This document shows positions 54,793 to 64,000 of a DNA stretch of 64,000 bases, one piece after another. A program made the translations under genes and the position numbers. Position 1 is the stretch's first letter, and the number at the start of each line of letters is the position of its first letter. Source of the DNA: Winogradskyella sp. (GTDB lineage Bacteria; Bacteroidota; Bacteroidia; Flavobacteriales; Flavobacteriaceae); assembly GCF_028282165.1 (NCBI RefSeq), contig NZ_JANQIM010000004.1, forward strand, positions 53,791 to 117,790, written 5' to 3'. The notes beneath the pieces were generated by a model that was not told where the DNA came from, did no database searches, and saw nothing but the letters and a program-made list of their open reading frames with translations.

Positions 54793-55911
54793 TTAATTAT
54801 TCAGCATTACAGGCATTACGAGCATTGTAATGTGTTCGCCCTCGTCCAAACCATCAATAGGAGTTAAGATACCCGCTCTATTTGGTAAACTCATTTCTAA
54901 TTGTACATCATCAGAATTTAGGTTATTGATCATTTCGGTTAAGAAACGAGAATTAAAACCTATTTGCATATCATCACCTTGGTAATCACAACTCAGACGT
55001 TCCTCGGCCTTATTACTGTAATCAATATCTTCTGCTGAGATATTTAATTCCGCACCAGCAATCTTTAAACGAATTTGATGTGTGGTTTTGTTAGAAAAAA
55101 TACTAACACGGCGTACAGAATTTAAAAACTGTGTTCTTCCAATGACCAATTTATTAGGATTTTCCCTTGGGATTACCGCTTCGTAATTTGGGTACTTACC
55201 ATCAATTAAGCGGCAAATCAATACTGAATTATCAAATGTAAATCTGGCATTAGATTCATTATACTCCACTAACACATCCTCATCGCTACCAGCTAAGATT
55301 CCCTTTAAAAGGTTCAATGGTTTCTTTGGCATAATAAACTCTGCAGATTCCGTAGCTTTCACATCATCTCTTGTATACTTAACCAATTTATGTGCATCGG
55401 TTGCTACAAAGGTTAAGTTGTCTTGAGAAAACTGGAAGAAAACACCACTCATTACTGGTCTTAAATCATCATTACCAGCAGCAAAAATCGTTTTGCTTAT
55501 AGCAGTAGCTAAGATGTCTCCCATGATTGTAGTTTGGCTGGCATCTTCAACAGATACCGCATTAGGAAACTCAGCACTATCCGCATAAGCCAAAGCGTAC
55601 TTTCCGTGGCTGGAGCTTATTTCAACCGTATTGTTATCTTCTACAACAAATGTCAATGGTTGTTCAGGAAAGGTCTTCAAAGTATCTAATAATAGACGTG
55701 CAGGCAAAGCAATACTGCCTTCAGAATCACTTTCTACATTAATAGTCGAAGACATAGTCGTTTCTAGATCGCTTGCAGAAATTGTTAATTTCGATTGGCT
55801 TAGCTCAAACAAAAAATTATCTAAAATAGGAAGTGTATTGCTGTTGTTGATGACACCTCCCAAGACTTGGAGTTGTTTTAATAAATATGTACTTGAAACA
55901 ATAAATTTCAT
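54793..55911 (-). CDS. dnaN: DNA polymerase III beta subunit (sliding clamp)
   Basis: 372 residues, full length. MKFIVSSTYLLKQLQVLGGVI start, three clamp-fold domains with ATDAHKLVKY, LLKGILAGSD and the C-terminal peptide-binding region MLVMPVML. Processivity clamp for replication. Single-copy core gene, useful as a chromosome anchor. Confidence 0.97.
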   Translation of the reverse strand: MKFIVSSTYLLKQLQVLGGVINNSNTLPILDNFLFELSQSKLTISASDLETTMSSTINVESDSEGSIALPARLLLDTLKTFPEQPLTFVVEDNNTVEISSSHGKYALAYADSAEFPNAVSVEDASQTTIMGDILATAISKTIFAAGNDDLRPVMSGVFFQFSQDNLTFVATDAHKLVKYTRDDVKATESAEFIMPKKPLNLLKGILAGSDEDVLVEYNESNARFTFDNSVLICRLIDGKYPNYEAVIPRENPNKLVIGRTQFLNSVRRVSIFSNKTTHQIRLKIAGAELNISAEDIDYSNKAEERLSCDYQGDDMQIGFNSRFLTEMINNLNSDDVQLEMSLPNRAGILTPIDGLDEGEHITMLVMPVMLNN

Positions 55912-56000
55912 GCGCTGAATAAGTATTTTTTAACTTTAGAGTTTATCCTACAAATATATCTTAATAGTAGGGTTTTATAAAACAAACTTATTAACAAAAC

Positions 56001-57689
56001 CTAGGTGTATTTTTTCTTCCTAAGGTAGTTGAAAGTAAACCCAAAAAATCCCAGGATTACCAGTGGCAAGGCTATATTGATAAGCTGCCATTTGCCTTTG
56101 CTTTCTTTTGTCTTGCCTGAATCTAGGTAGGCAAGGCTAATTTCTTTGGTTCTAATGTTTATAAGTCCTGTATCGTCCAACAGGTAATTTACTGTATTCA
56201 GTAGAAATTCTGTATTGCCATAGACCCTACCGGAGACTTCGTCTAGTCCTAATTTAATAGGTCGATTTCTACGTACACTGTTTTTAATAACATCACCATC
56301 AGAAATAACCGCCATTTTAGTAGGTGTGCTTTTCGATTTAAAACCTTCCATTTTAAACGGCAATACCATTTTATCAAAAACGGATATAAATTCACCTTCA
56401 AGTAAAACCGCCAAATTTTGAGAACCTGAATCGAAACTTGCTTCCTCAGGTGCTTTAGTGACGTCTGATAATGAAATTATGGTTGGCGTTCCTTCAAGCT
56501 TTGATTTAGGTGAACTTTGCAGTAAAATAGTTTTGGCTATGGCATTCTTTAAAGTATCTATAGGACTCGTAAAATCATACCTGACAATATTTAGGTTTTT
56601 GGTGATTGGATGCTTGGAATTTGAGGTAGCTAAAGGCGAATATTGCCATTGAAGCGGTTGCAAAGGATTACCCTCGCCAATAGAAAGCATTATTGGTGCC
56701 GAGTATAAATCTTTCACTAAACTTGGGTTGATCCGTACACCATACTTAAAGAAAAAATTGGTTAAGTTGAGATCTCTAATAGTAGAAACGGCACTTCCGC
56801 TTTCGTTGTACAAACTGTCCTTATCCATAACAACAGATTCGGTAAGCCAAAGACTTTTTCCACCATTCATGGTGTATTGGTCTAAAACTAGCTTTTCGTT
56901 TTCTGTAAATGCTTCAGTAGGTTTGGCAGAAATGATTAAATCGAATTGTTTTAACTGATTCAATGTTTTTGTAGGAGTGGTAGCTACACTGTCTAAGGTG
57001 AAAAAACCAATGTTGTAATAAGGTTGTAGGGTTTTTAAAAAATCATTGAGGTATTGCGTTGTTATTCTGCCGTTAGCATCTAAATCGTCAAGCTGTCCAT
57101 TACCCTTTAAAAAAGCGATGGTCTTTGTTTTTTCTTTTAGCAGTTTACTAAAGCCATCCGCAAATGTATATTCTAGGGCTTGTACCGAATTATTTATTTG
57201 CTCGTCAAGCCCTTGGGTGATACTTCTTTTTAATAAAGGGATTTTAACGGTTTTGTTTTTATAACTTGCAAATGCCCAAGGGAATATGAGTTCTTGAGTA
57301 ACCTTTCCGGTACTGTTGTCCGTATTAATATAAGGTTCTAATCCAGATTTGGTTAACTCTTCAATATTGCGTTGGCGCGTTGCTTCATCTTCAATTGGGT
57401 TGATATAATTGACCTTAATCTTATTGGTCTGGAATTGAAATTCCTCAATGATTTGCCGTACTTCGGTCCGCAATAATCTAAATTCAGATGGGAAGTTGCC
57501 TTCAAGGAAAACATCGATAATAAGTGGTGCATCTATGTCTTGGACTAAACTTTTGGTAGCCTCAGAAAGTGTATAGCGCTTATCTTTAGTTAAATCATAG
57601 CGGCCATAAAACTGGCTTGAAATTGCATTGATGATCACTAGGACTGCAATGACAAAGAGTATGTAGGTTATATTCTTATTCTTCATCAT
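56001..57689 (-). CDS. gldG: Gliding motility ABC transporter component GldG
   Basis: 562 residues from the preferred ATG at 57689 (frame opens at 57710). N-terminal membrane segment (ITYILFVIAVLVIINAISSQF), GldG-type periplasmic domain (DVFLEGNFPSEFRLLRTEVRQ, LWLTESVVMDKDSLY), C-terminal membrane anchor (LPLVILGFFGFTFNYL). With GldF and GldA forms the ABC transporter needed for gliding in Flavobacterium. Start overlaps the preceding gene by 14 bp. Confidence 0.93.
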   Translation of the reverse strand: MMKNKNITYILFVIAVLVIINAISSQFYGRYDLTKDKRYTLSEATKSLVQDIDAPLIIDVFLEGNFPSEFRLLRTEVRQIIEEFQFQTNKIKVNYINPIEDEATRQRNIEELTKSGLEPYINTDNSTGKVTQELIFPWAFASYKNKTVKIPLLKRSITQGLDEQINNSVQALEYTFADGFSKLLKEKTKTIAFLKGNGQLDDLDANGRITTQYLNDFLKTLQPYYNIGFFTLDSVATTPTKTLNQLKQFDLIISAKPTEAFTENEKLVLDQYTMNGGKSLWLTESVVMDKDSLYNESGSAVSTIRDLNLTNFFFKYGVRINPSLVKDLYSAPIMLSIGEGNPLQPLQWQYSPLATSNSKHPITKNLNIVRYDFTSPIDTLKNAIAKTILLQSSPKSKLEGTPTIISLSDVTKAPEEASFDSGSQNLAVLLEGEFISVFDKMVLPFKMEGFKSKSTPTKMAVISDGDVIKNSVRRNRPIKLGLDEVSGRVYGNTEFLLNTVNYLLDDTGLINIRTKEISLAYLDSGKTKESKGKWQLINIALPLVILGFFGFTFNYLRKKKYT

Positions 57690-58188
57690 TTTCTTCTTCT
57701 TCGTTTTCAAACGTAATTTCTTCTTGATAATGATTAAGCGAAATCACTTTATCGTTTTCAAACGCGATTTCTATGCATTCCTTTTGGTTATTGAAGGCAC
57801 CAGGCTCTATACCAAGCGTGTAATTCCATTTGTTATTATCATGGGCTTTTTGGGTACTATCCCAAGAAAGCCACTCGTGCTTTCCTAAAAGTTTGGTAAT
57901 CGTATGTTTTGAAAGACCGATTAAGGTATCTGATGCTATAGTTTCGTCAATCATTTCGTACCTCAAGGCTGGTTTATCAATCCAAGCACCACTATCAAAA
58001 TACTTCTGATGGTGATAATTGCTAACAATATTTACAAAGGGGTAAAACATATAAAAATACACAAAAGGCGTTAAGACCAGACTAATTAAACCTGTTAGCC
58101 ACTTACGTTTATCTACAGTATTGAAAAACAAAAACAGTAGCACAAAGACTACAATCATGGATACAACTAAAAAAGGTGTAATAATCAT
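57676..58188 (-). CDS. Membrane protein of unknown function between gldF and gldG
   Basis: 170 residues, two N-terminal membrane segments (5-23, 33-52) then a soluble domain ending in an acidic tail (FENEEEENDEE). Overlaps gldF by 4 bp (ATGA) and gldG by 14 bp, so all three are co-translated. Not a recognised family; position suggests an accessory of the gliding transporter. Confidence 0.75.
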   Translation of the reverse strand: MIITPFLVVSMIVVFVLLFLFFNTVDKRKWLTGLISLVLTPFVYFYMFYPFVNIVSNYHHQKYFDSGAWIDKPALRYEMIDETIASDTLIGLSKHTITKLLGKHEWLSWDSTQKAHDNNKWNYTLGIEPGAFNNQKECIEIAFENDKVISLNHYQEEITFENEEEENDEE

Positions 58189-58907
58189 CGCTTCTGGATC
58201 CTGAGTTTTGTAAATATTAAAAATGCAATCGCTATACTAATAAAATAAACTAAATCCCTCGTATCTAAAATACCTCTGCTCATACTGTTGTAATGTGACG
58301 ACATACCTAGATTTTCCATATAAACCAAATTGCCAAATACATTGTAATTAGACAAACCTTCAAAGCCAAAATACATAAAGAAGCAAATAAATACGGCTAT
58401 AATAAATGTTACGATTTGATTGTCTGAAAGTGTTGAGGCAAATACTCCTATGGCCGCATAGGAAGCAATTAAAAACAATAGTCCAAAATATGAACCTATG
58501 GTGCTTCCCATATCTAGATTGTGTTCTGGATTCCCTAACTTCATGACTGTATATACATACAATAGTGTAGGAATAATGGCAATAACAATAAGTATAAAAG
58601 CACCAAAGTATTTGCCCAATACAATTTGAAAGTGGGAAATGGGTTTGGTAATCAAAAGTTCTAAGGTCCCTTGTTTTTTTTCGTCACTAAAACTGCGCAT
58701 GGTAACTGCAGGAACAAGGAATATAAGAATCCATGGTGCCAATAAAAAGAAGGCTGACAAACTCGCAATGCCATTGTCGAAAATATTGAATTCACTTTTA
58801 AACACCCAGAGAAACAAACCATTTAGTAACAAAAACACGCCTATAACCAAATAACCAATTGGTGAGGCGAAAAAGGTGTTTATTTCTTTTTTTAAGATTG
58901 CGAGCAT
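58185..58907 (-). CDS. gldF: Gliding motility ABC transporter permease GldF
   Basis: 240 residues with about six membrane segments. ABC-2-type permease signature KKEINTFFASPIGYLVIGVF and EKKQGTLELLITKPISHFQIVLGK. Permease partner of GldG; GldA (ATPase) is not in the window. Start ATG at 58907. Confidence 0.95.
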   Translation of the reverse strand: MLAILKKEINTFFASPIGYLVIGVFLLLNGLFLWVFKSEFNIFDNGIASLSAFFLLAPWILIFLVPAVTMRSFSDEKKQGTLELLITKPISHFQIVLGKYFGAFILIVIAIIPTLLYVYTVMKLGNPEHNLDMGSTIGSYFGLLFLIASYAAIGVFASTLSDNQIVTFIIAVFICFFMYFGFEGLSNYNVFGNLVYMENLGMSSHYNSMSRGILDTRDLVYFISIAIAFLIFTKLRIQKR

Positions 58908-58924
58908 TAAATCCCCATGTTTCT

Positions 58925-59036
58925 GTCATTACGAGTCATGCTTTTTGGCATCACGTGGTAATCTTTATGTTTTTATTTGAGATTGCCACGCTAACAACTT
59001 CTCTAAAGCTTCGCTGTTCAAGCCGCTCGCAATGAC
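58925..59036. repeat. Palindromic intergenic repeat, TCATTGCGAG family, copy 1
   Basis: 112 bp. Ends are GTCATTACGAG and its inverse CTCGCAATGAC; internal arms CGTGGTAATCT (58954-58964) and AGATTGCCACG (58980-58990) also pair with one mismatch. A related element is at 61421-61511. Confidence 0.75.
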
Positions 59037-59073
59037 ATTCTTATTTATATCTTAGTTTAAATTCAAAAAACCG

Positions 59074-59370
59074 TTATTCTAAACTCTCTAGCTTATTCAC
59101 ACTCCAAGCTTCGGGTTTTGCATTGAATAAAGGTTTGGTTTTTGCCCAAACCGATTTAAATAAATCTGACTGTCTGTAATTTTCCAAATCGTCTGATGAT
59201 TTCCAATAACTATACGTAAAAAAGATATTTGTATTGTTTTGATCGCGATACAATTCTAAAAAATTACAGCCTCTGAAATTCCGGATTTTGTTTTTATTGG
59301 CTTCAAAATTAGACAAGAATTCGTCAATTTTAGAAGGTTCAAAACTCATTTTTACAATTCTTACTAACAT
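59074..59370 (-). CDS. Antibiotic biosynthesis monooxygenase (ABM) domain protein
   Basis: 98 residues. Short ferredoxin-like fold protein with MLVRIVKMSFEPSKIDEFLSNF, FYTYSYW-type core (FFTYSYWKSSDDLENYRQS). Family members include quinol monooxygenases and haem-degrading enzymes, but no haem ligand is assignable. Substrate unknown. Confidence 0.8.
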   Translation of the reverse strand: MLVRIVKMSFEPSKIDEFLSNFEANKNKIRNFRGCNFLELYRDQNNTNIFFTYSYWKSSDDLENYRQSDLFKSVWAKTKPLFNAKPEAWSVNKLESLE

Positions 59371-59393
59371 AAATATTAAAAGCCTTTCCTAAA

Positions 59394-59412
59394 TCCTTTC
59401 CAAAGGAAAGGA
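59394..59412. repeat. Hairpin TCCTTTCC-AAA-GGAAAGGA
   Basis: Perfect 8-bp inverted repeat with a 3-nt loop in the gap between the monooxygenase and SAM hydrolase genes. A related hairpin is at 59466-59484. Confidence 0.7.
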
Positions 59413-59453
59413 CTTTCTTACGGTTGTGAAAATATATTTTAGTTCTTTTTCCA

Positions 59454-60323
59454 TCATCTTGAGTTTCCTTCCCTTTGGGAAGGACTAAGGATGGGCAGAA
59501 AATTAACGGTTACAGTATCCATAGTCTTCAATCCCATTAACGTAGAGGCACTACCAACAGTACTGCAATTGCTCTTATAGACAGCAATCTCTAAATAACC
59601 CGATGAGTTGAATACTACAAGCCCTTTGCCCTCGTCATTACGCTTGGATTCATCAATATCAAAATTCACAATATCACTGTATCTATTGTATATTCTTCTG
59701 AACTTGTGGTTGCGGGCAGAGATTTCATAAGCACGGGTTTTTTGTATATTTTCAAAAAACTTCTTTGTGATATTGGTGACCACATTACCGTAGTTGTCTA
59801 TGTAAATAACGCTACCAATAATTTGATTTTTTTCATCATTAACAAAAGGAATAAGATTTTTAATGGGCTTAATAGTGTTAATAACTTTTCCGATAATCTC
59901 TAAGGTGCCACCTCGTGCAATATGACAGGCTACCTTTACAAAAACATCCAAAACCGGAAAATTAGTCTCTATTTTATCGTGTATATTAATCTCAACAATT
60001 TTTTCTGGGGCGATTTCGGCACAAAGCATACTCATAATACCGTTATTAGCACATATAAAGTAATGGTCATCTAACTTAACCGCAATATGCTTATTTTCAG
60101 GGTTTAACTCTGAGTCGATTCCTATAATATGAATGGTTCCTTTTGGAAAACTGCTATAGGCGTTTAAAATGATGTAGGCTGCCTCAGAAATATTAAATGG
60201 CGATACCGAATGCGACACATCAACAATATTTACATCAGATAATTCGTTGTAAATAGCTCCTTTAATCGCACCGGCAAAGTGATCTTTTTCTCCAAAATCA
60301 GTGGTTAAAGTGATTATCGCCAT
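59454..60323 (-). CDS. SAM hydroxide adenosyltransferase-like (DUF62) protein
   Basis: 289 residues. ITLTTDFGEKDHFAGAIKGAI start, HIIGIDSELNP and FICANNGIMSML motifs, and DNYGNVVTNI, all characteristic of the fluorinase-related SAM hydrolase family that splits S-adenosylmethionine to adenosine and methionine. The last residues PSQREGNSR come from a palindromic repeat (59466-59484) that reaches into the gene end. Confidence 0.88.
   Translation of the reverse strand: MAIITLTTDFGEKDHFAGAIKGAIYNELSDVNIVDVSHSVSPFNISEAAYIILNAYSSFPKGTIHIIGIDSELNPENKHIAVKLDDHYFICANNGIMSMLCAEIAPEKIVEINIHDKIETNFPVLDVFVKVACHIARGGTLEIIGKVINTIKPIKNLIPFVNDEKNQIIGSVIYIDNYGNVVTNITKKFFENIQKTRAYEISARNHKFRRIYNRYSDIVNFDIDESKRNDEGKGLVVFNSSGYLEIAVYKSNCSTVGSASTLMGLKTMDTVTVNFLPILSPSQREGNSR
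59466..59484. repeat. Hairpin TCCTTCCC-TTT-GGGAAGGA inside the end of the DUF62 gene
   Basis: Perfect 8-bp inverted repeat with a 3-nt loop, related to that at 59394-59412 (53 bp apart). It encodes the last nine residues of the DUF62 protein. Confidence 0.7.
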
Positions 60324-60444
60324 GGAATAATTGTTGATATTTTTTTTAGAATAGGGGTTGTAAAATTGTTAGATTTGTTCGTACAACTATGTCACACAAA
60401 ACTAAGAAAACTAAAAAGATTAACACACTAAATTTAGTAGCCTT

Positions 60445-61398
60445 TTGAACGAACTTATTCTAGAACTCGAAGAAATAACTCCAAAAGAATTCTTCGGTGC
60501 CCAAAATGCCAATATTGAACTCCTAAAGAAGTACTTTCCAAAACTTAAAATCGTTGCACGTGGTAATAAAATAAAAGCTTACGGCGATGAGGATCTATTA
60601 GAAGAATTCGATACCCGAATGATGATGCTCATGAAACATTTTGGAAAGTATAATAAACTTGACGAAAACGTGATTGAGCGTATATTAACGAGTAACAGTA
60701 GTGAGGACTATTCTACGTCAGCTAAAAGTGGAGAAGTGATTGTTCATGGTGTTGGCGGTAAACTGATAAAAGCACAAACGGTTAATCAAAGAAAACTAGT
60801 TGAAAGCATTCGTAAGAACGATATGGTCTTTGCCATCGGTCCTGCAGGTACTGGTAAAACCTATACTGGTGTAGCATTGGCAGTACAAGCTTTAAAAAAC
60901 AAAGAAGTTAAGCGTATTATATTAACTAGACCTGCTGTGGAAGCTGGTGAAAATCTTGGGTTTTTACCAGGTGATTTAAAAGAGAAATTAGATCCGTATA
61001 TGCAACCTTTGTATGATGCTTTGCGCGATATGATTCCACATGAAAAATTAGACAGCTATATTGAAAAGGGTGTGATACAAATAGCGCCTTTGGCATTTAT
61101 GAGAGGACGTACTTTAGATAATGCTTTTGTGATTTTAGACGAAGGGCAAAATACCACCCATGCACAGATGAAGATGTTTTTAACCCGAATGGGAATGAAC
61201 GCAAAGTTTTTATTGACAGGTGACCCGGGTCAGGTAGACTTACCACGAAGAACGATCTCTGGATTAAAGGAAGCATTACTCGTTCTAAAGAATGTTGAGG
61301 GTATTGGCATGGTCTATCTCGATGATAAGGATGTGATTCGTCATAAGTTAGTGAAAAAGGTCATTGCTGCATATAATAGCATAGAGAATAGGGATTAG
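60445..61398 (+). CDS. phoH: PhoH-family ATPase
   Basis: 317 residues. Start is TTG at 60445 (MNELILELEEITPKEFFG); no better ATG fits the conserved N-terminus. Walker A GPAGTGKTYTG (about 133-143) and Walker B FVILDEGQN, with LTRPAVEAGENLGFLPGD. PhoH/YbeZ proteins are ATPases that work with YbeY in RNA metabolism. Confidence 0.93.
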   Translation: MNELILELEEITPKEFFGAQNANIELLKKYFPKLKIVARGNKIKAYGDEDLLEEFDTRMMMLMKHFGKYNKLDENVIERILTSNSSEDYSTSAKSGEVIVHGVGGKLIKAQTVNQRKLVESIRKNDMVFAIGPAGTGKTYTGVALAVQALKNKEVKRIILTRPAVEAGENLGFLPGDLKEKLDPYMQPLYDALRDMIPHEKLDSYIEKGVIQIAPLAFMRGRTLDNAFVILDEGQNTTHAQMKMFLTRMGMNAKFLLTGDPGQVDLPRRTISGLKEALLVLKNVEGIGMVYLDDKDVIRHKLVKKVIAAYNSIENRD

Positions 61399-61420
61399 CC
61401 CTATAAATATAATTAGGATT

Positions 61421-61511
61421 GTCATTGCGAGGACGAAGGACGTGGCAATCTTTCTAAATTACAACTTAAATATATACAGATTACGACTTCGCCATGGCGA
61501 CTCGTAATGAC
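61421..61511. repeat. Palindromic intergenic repeat, TCATTGCGAG family, copy 2
   Basis: 91 bp. Ends GTCATTGCGAG and CTCGTAATGAC, internal CGTGGCAATCT (61441-61451), matching copy 1. Lies between phoH and purC. Confidence 0.75.
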
Positions 61512-61524
61512 ATTTTAATATAGA

Positions 61525-62475
61525 ATGAGCAACACAATAATAGATACCAATTTTAATTTTCCTAACCAAAAAAGTGTTTACAAGGGTAAGGTAAGAGAGG
61601 TTTATAATATAAACGATAAGCAATTGGTGATGATTGCTACAGATAGATTGAGTGCATTCGATGTGGTGATGCCAAAAGGTATTCCATATAAAGGTCAAAT
61701 TCTTAATCAAATAGCTACTAAAATGATGAAGGATACCGAGGATTTGGTGCCCAACTGGCTAGAAGCTACACCAGATCCTAACGTTGCTATTGGACATTTG
61801 TGTGAGCCTTTTAAAGTCGAAATGGTAATAAGAGGGTACATGTCTGGTCATGCTGCTCGCGAATATAAAGCCGGAAAACGAATGCTTTGTGGTGTACCGA
61901 TGCCAGAAGGTATGAAAGAAAACGACAAATTTCCTGAGCCTATTATTACACCTGCAACTAAAGCAGAACAAGGGAATCATGATGAAGATATCTCCAGGGA
62001 GGATATTTTAAAACGTGGCATAGTTTCGGAAGCAGATTATACAATTCTTGAGGATTATACCAGAAAGCTGTTTCAGCGCGGCACCGAAATTGCGGCTGAG
62101 CGTGGCTTAATCTTGGTAGACACGAAGTACGAATTTGGTAAGACTAAAGACGGAGAAATTGTTTTAATAGATGAAATCCACACACCGGATTCTTCACGAT
62201 ATTTCTACGCAGAGGGTTATCAAGAACGCCAAGATAGAGGAGTGGCACAGAAACAATTATCCAAAGAGTTTGTACGTCAGTGGTTGATAAGTAATGGTTT
62301 TCAAGGGCTAGAAGGGCAAACGGTTCCTGTTATGAGCGATGATTACATTGAGACGGTTAGCGACCGTTATATCGAGCTTTATGAGAATATCACTGGAGAG
62401 ACGTTTGTAAGGGCTGATCTCTCTGATATTCAAAATCGGATAGAGACTAATGTTTTGGAGTATTTGAATGACTAA
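61525..62475 (+). CDS. purC: SAICAR synthase
   Basis: 316 residues. [48 protein letters not shown] and [10 protein letters not shown] motifs are the SAICAR synthetase signatures. Catalyses the ATP-dependent joining of CAIR and aspartate in purine synthesis. Slightly longer than bacterial PurC proteins, as usual for Bacteroidetes. Its stop overlaps the converging DinB-like gene by 4 bp. Confidence 0.97.
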   Translation: MSNTIIDTNFNFPNQKSVYKGKVREVYNINDKQLVMIATDRLSAFDVVMPKGIPYKGQILNQIATKMMKDTEDLVPNWLEATPDPNVAIGHLCEPFKVEMVIRGYMSGHAAREYKAGKRMLCGVPMPEGMKENDKFPEPIITPATKAEQGNHDEDISREDILKRGIVSEADYTILEDYTRKLFQRGTEIAAERGLILVDTKYEFGKTKDGEIVLIDEIHTPDSSRYFYAEGYQERQDRGVAQKQLSKEFVRQWLISNGFQGLEGQTVPVMSDDYIETVSDRYIELYENITGETFVRADLSDIQNRIETNVLEYLND

Positions 62476-62996
62476 TATTTGCTTCTTAAAGTTTCCGTAT
62501 GATGTGCCACATGGTGTGCAGTCCACATAATAATTTCACGTACTGGCATTTTACCCATTAAAGGATGTGGTAAGATTAAATTATTTAGATGCTTGTCGCT
62601 CATCTTTTTGGTTTTATATTGAAGCTTTTTGCTTTCAGTCTGCAGTCTATTTATTATATAGCGTTTGTCTTTTACTGGTGGTACTTTCATATTCTGAGAG
62701 GCCTTATATGTTTTTCCCTTAGCTTGTTCAAGACGTTCTTTGTAACGTTTAACTATGGTGTCATAGTCTCTTACAGGTCTATTAGCGGTTCCAAATTTAT
62801 AGCGCAAAAAGAATTTTGGCATGCTTAAGGCATTGTTGAGCGGCTTTATGCTTTGTAACAAATGTAAAGTATGCTGTCCGGTGGTCCATTTACCATCTGG
62901 GCCTTCGATCCAGTATTCATTGGGTTGTTGTTTTAACCAATCAATAAGTTTGGTGTGTTTTTCGTCAATTAATTCGGCAATAGCTTCTTTATCCAT
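62472..62996 (-). CDS. DinB-like domain protein
   Basis: 174 residues, four-helix bundle. Metal-ligand histidines are visible: [11 protein letters not shown] near the start and [14 protein letters not shown] near the end. DinB/YfiT-like proteins are putative metal-dependent hydrolases or thiol transferases; the substrate is unknown. Converges with purC. Confidence 0.85.
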   Translation of the reverse strand: MDKEAIAELIDEKHTKLIDWLKQQPNEYWIEGPDGKWTTGQHTLHLLQSIKPLNNALSMPKFFLRYKFGTANRPVRDYDTIVKRYKERLEQAKGKTYKASQNMKVPPVKDKRYIINRLQTESKKLQYKTKKMSDKHLNNLILPHPLMGKMPVREIIMWTAHHVAHHTETLRSKY

Positions 62997-63038
62997 AGAC
63001 GTTATTTTGATAAAGAAAAGATAAGGAATTTTTAGAAA

Positions 63039-64000
63039 TTAACTAGTCATTTCCTCAACTGCTCTTTTAGCAGAACGCGCTGCTGCATGTACACTGCTCC
63101 AATCTTCGCCGGTGGTATAAGCATCTCCTGCAAAATAAAGTTTGTTATTAACAGATTGCCCTAGGGTCCTCACTAATTGCCAGTTTTCCTGATCACTTAT
63201 GTAGGCAGCCTGGGCATAAGGTTCAGCATTCCAATTTTGTACAATATGGTCTAAGTAGCCATTACTTGCTATATTGCTACCGAAAATGGTATCTAATTCA
63301 TTTAATATATAATCGCGTTGCGCATTACCAGACAAGTTTTGATATTGTTCTGCTTGTTGACCTACAGAAAATAACCCTAAAATATTATCGGATGTATTTT
63401 GCGCATACGCTGCATCATAATAAACTCGCTGACCTTGAGCTGTTTCGCTATCTGGTAATTCTAGATATGCACCATAAAATTTAGATGTGAATTTAAAAAA
63501 GGCTTTGAATCCTCCCCAAACCTCGACATCATTAATAGCCTGTTGCTTACTATTTGGTAGTGCAGGAGTAAAACTAATTGCAGCGTTTTGTAAAATTTTA
63601 ACCGGAACCGCTACGATGACTTTATCAGCAGTAAATGTTAGCCCATTGGATGACGTTACAATCAATTCACTTGAGCTATAGTCGATTTCCGTAATTGGCG
63701 TATTGTAAATAATGTTATCTTGAATACTTGGTAATATATAGGTTTCAAAAAAACCCAACCAACTAGTGCCGACAAACTTTAAGTCTTGGAACTTGCCAAT
63801 ACTACCAAGTGTTGTCTCTGTTAATGTATTGCCATCCCAAATTTGAGCTAGATCAGAATTATTATAACCCCGTGTTTCGGTAGTAATAGTAACAGAAGCA
63901 TCATTAACAATTTCAGGTAAAATTGAACTAGAAACATGAATCCATTCACCACCCATGGAAATAGGAAAATCCGAAAATAAAGTATTATGCTTTATGCGTC
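63039..64000 (-). CDS. Flavin-dependent amine oxidase, C-terminal part (5' truncated by window edge)
   Basis: The frame is open through the right edge, so the N-terminal FAD-binding domain is outside; the ATG at 63956 is internal (PISMGGEWIHVSS). Visible features of the monoamine oxidase family are GEWIH, the substrate-binding VIVAVPVKIL and the FAD-contact motif LYFAGDAYTTGEDWSSVHAAARSAKRA. The substrate amine is not predictable. Confidence 0.88.
   Translation of the reverse strand, partial: RIKHNTLFSDFPISMGGEWIHVSSSILPEIVNDASVTITTETRGYNNSDLAQIWDGNTLTETTLGSIGKFQDLKFVGTSWLGFFETYILPSIQDNIIYNTPITEIDYSSSELIVTSSNGLTFTADKVIVAVPVKILQNAAISFTPALPNSKQQAINDVEVWGGFKAFFKFTSKFYGAYLELPDSETAQGQRVYYDAAYAQNTSDNILGLFSVGQQAEQYQNLSGNAQRDYILNELDTIFGSNIASNGYLDHIVQNWNAEPYAQAAYISDQENWQLVRTLGQSVNNKLYFAGDAYTTGEDWSSVHAAARSAKRAVEEMTS

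Noticed and set aside
1..64000. tRNA, rRNA, riboswitch, insertion sequence or prophage
   Set aside because: No cloverleaf, rRNA segment, known riboswitch core, transposase or integrase was recognised by reading; a dedicated search could still find a degenerate one.

Overview
The window comes from a marine-type member of the Flavobacteriaceae (Bacteroidetes). The evidence is an AT-rich sequence, gliding genes gldF and gldG, secreted proteins ending in type IX secretion (T9SS) sorting domains, the Bacteroidetes -7 promoter box TAnnTTTG, and weak or absent Shine-Dalgarno sequences. No rRNA, tRNA, insertion sequence, prophage or CRISPR array was recognised.

Positions 1-9110 hold two signalling pairs. 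A NarL-type kinase (cut by the window edge) and its regulator come first, followed by a tail-fibre-like secreted protein and a T9SS subtilisin. A reverse-strand serine hydrolase then diverges from a LytS/LytTR pair. Positions 9230-27000 are an exoprotein region: a large T9SS adhesin, two paralogous BNR/sortilin-like propeller proteins, an S9 peptidase, a gamma-glutamyltransferase, a dienelactone-hydrolase-like lipoprotein and a second beta-lactamase-fold hydrolase. Palindromic repeat elements flank the gamma-glutamyltransferase gene.

Positions 27145-51267 appear to be one co-regulated system. The first operon is a soluble phosphorelay: CheY-like regulator, H-NOX haem/nitric-oxide sensor, PAS histidine kinase, HPt protein and LytTR output regulator. 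Next come four exopolysaccharide operons: ugd, UDP-xylose synthase, regulator and sugar transferase; a TolC-like protein, Wzc-like co-polymerase and flippase; a polymerase with a PRTase-HAD protein, glycosyltransferases and an acyltransferase; and a glycosyltransferase pair. The last operon encodes an LruC/DUF4842 lipoprotein and a STAS protein. Every operon start carries the same promoter architecture: ATC/GTC boxes repeated every 21 bp at a fixed distance from the -7 box. An extra copy at 30849-30933 drives no ORF and is followed by a strong terminator, so it may be a small-RNA gene. I read the block as a nitric-oxide-responsive circuit controlling an exopolysaccharide; the shared promoter is seen directly, while the regulator and signal are inferred.

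Positions 51453-64000 are mostly core or household genes: a small membrane protein gene present twice (second copy with compensating frameshifts), a MORN-repeat protein, a DUF4870 protein, dnaN, gldG with an unnamed gene and gldF, a monooxygenase-like protein, a SAM hydrolase-like (DUF62) protein, a PhoH-family ATPase, purC, a DinB-like protein and the C-terminal part of an amine oxidase. Two more families of intergenic palindromes occur here, one of which forms the C-terminal codons of the DUF62 gene.
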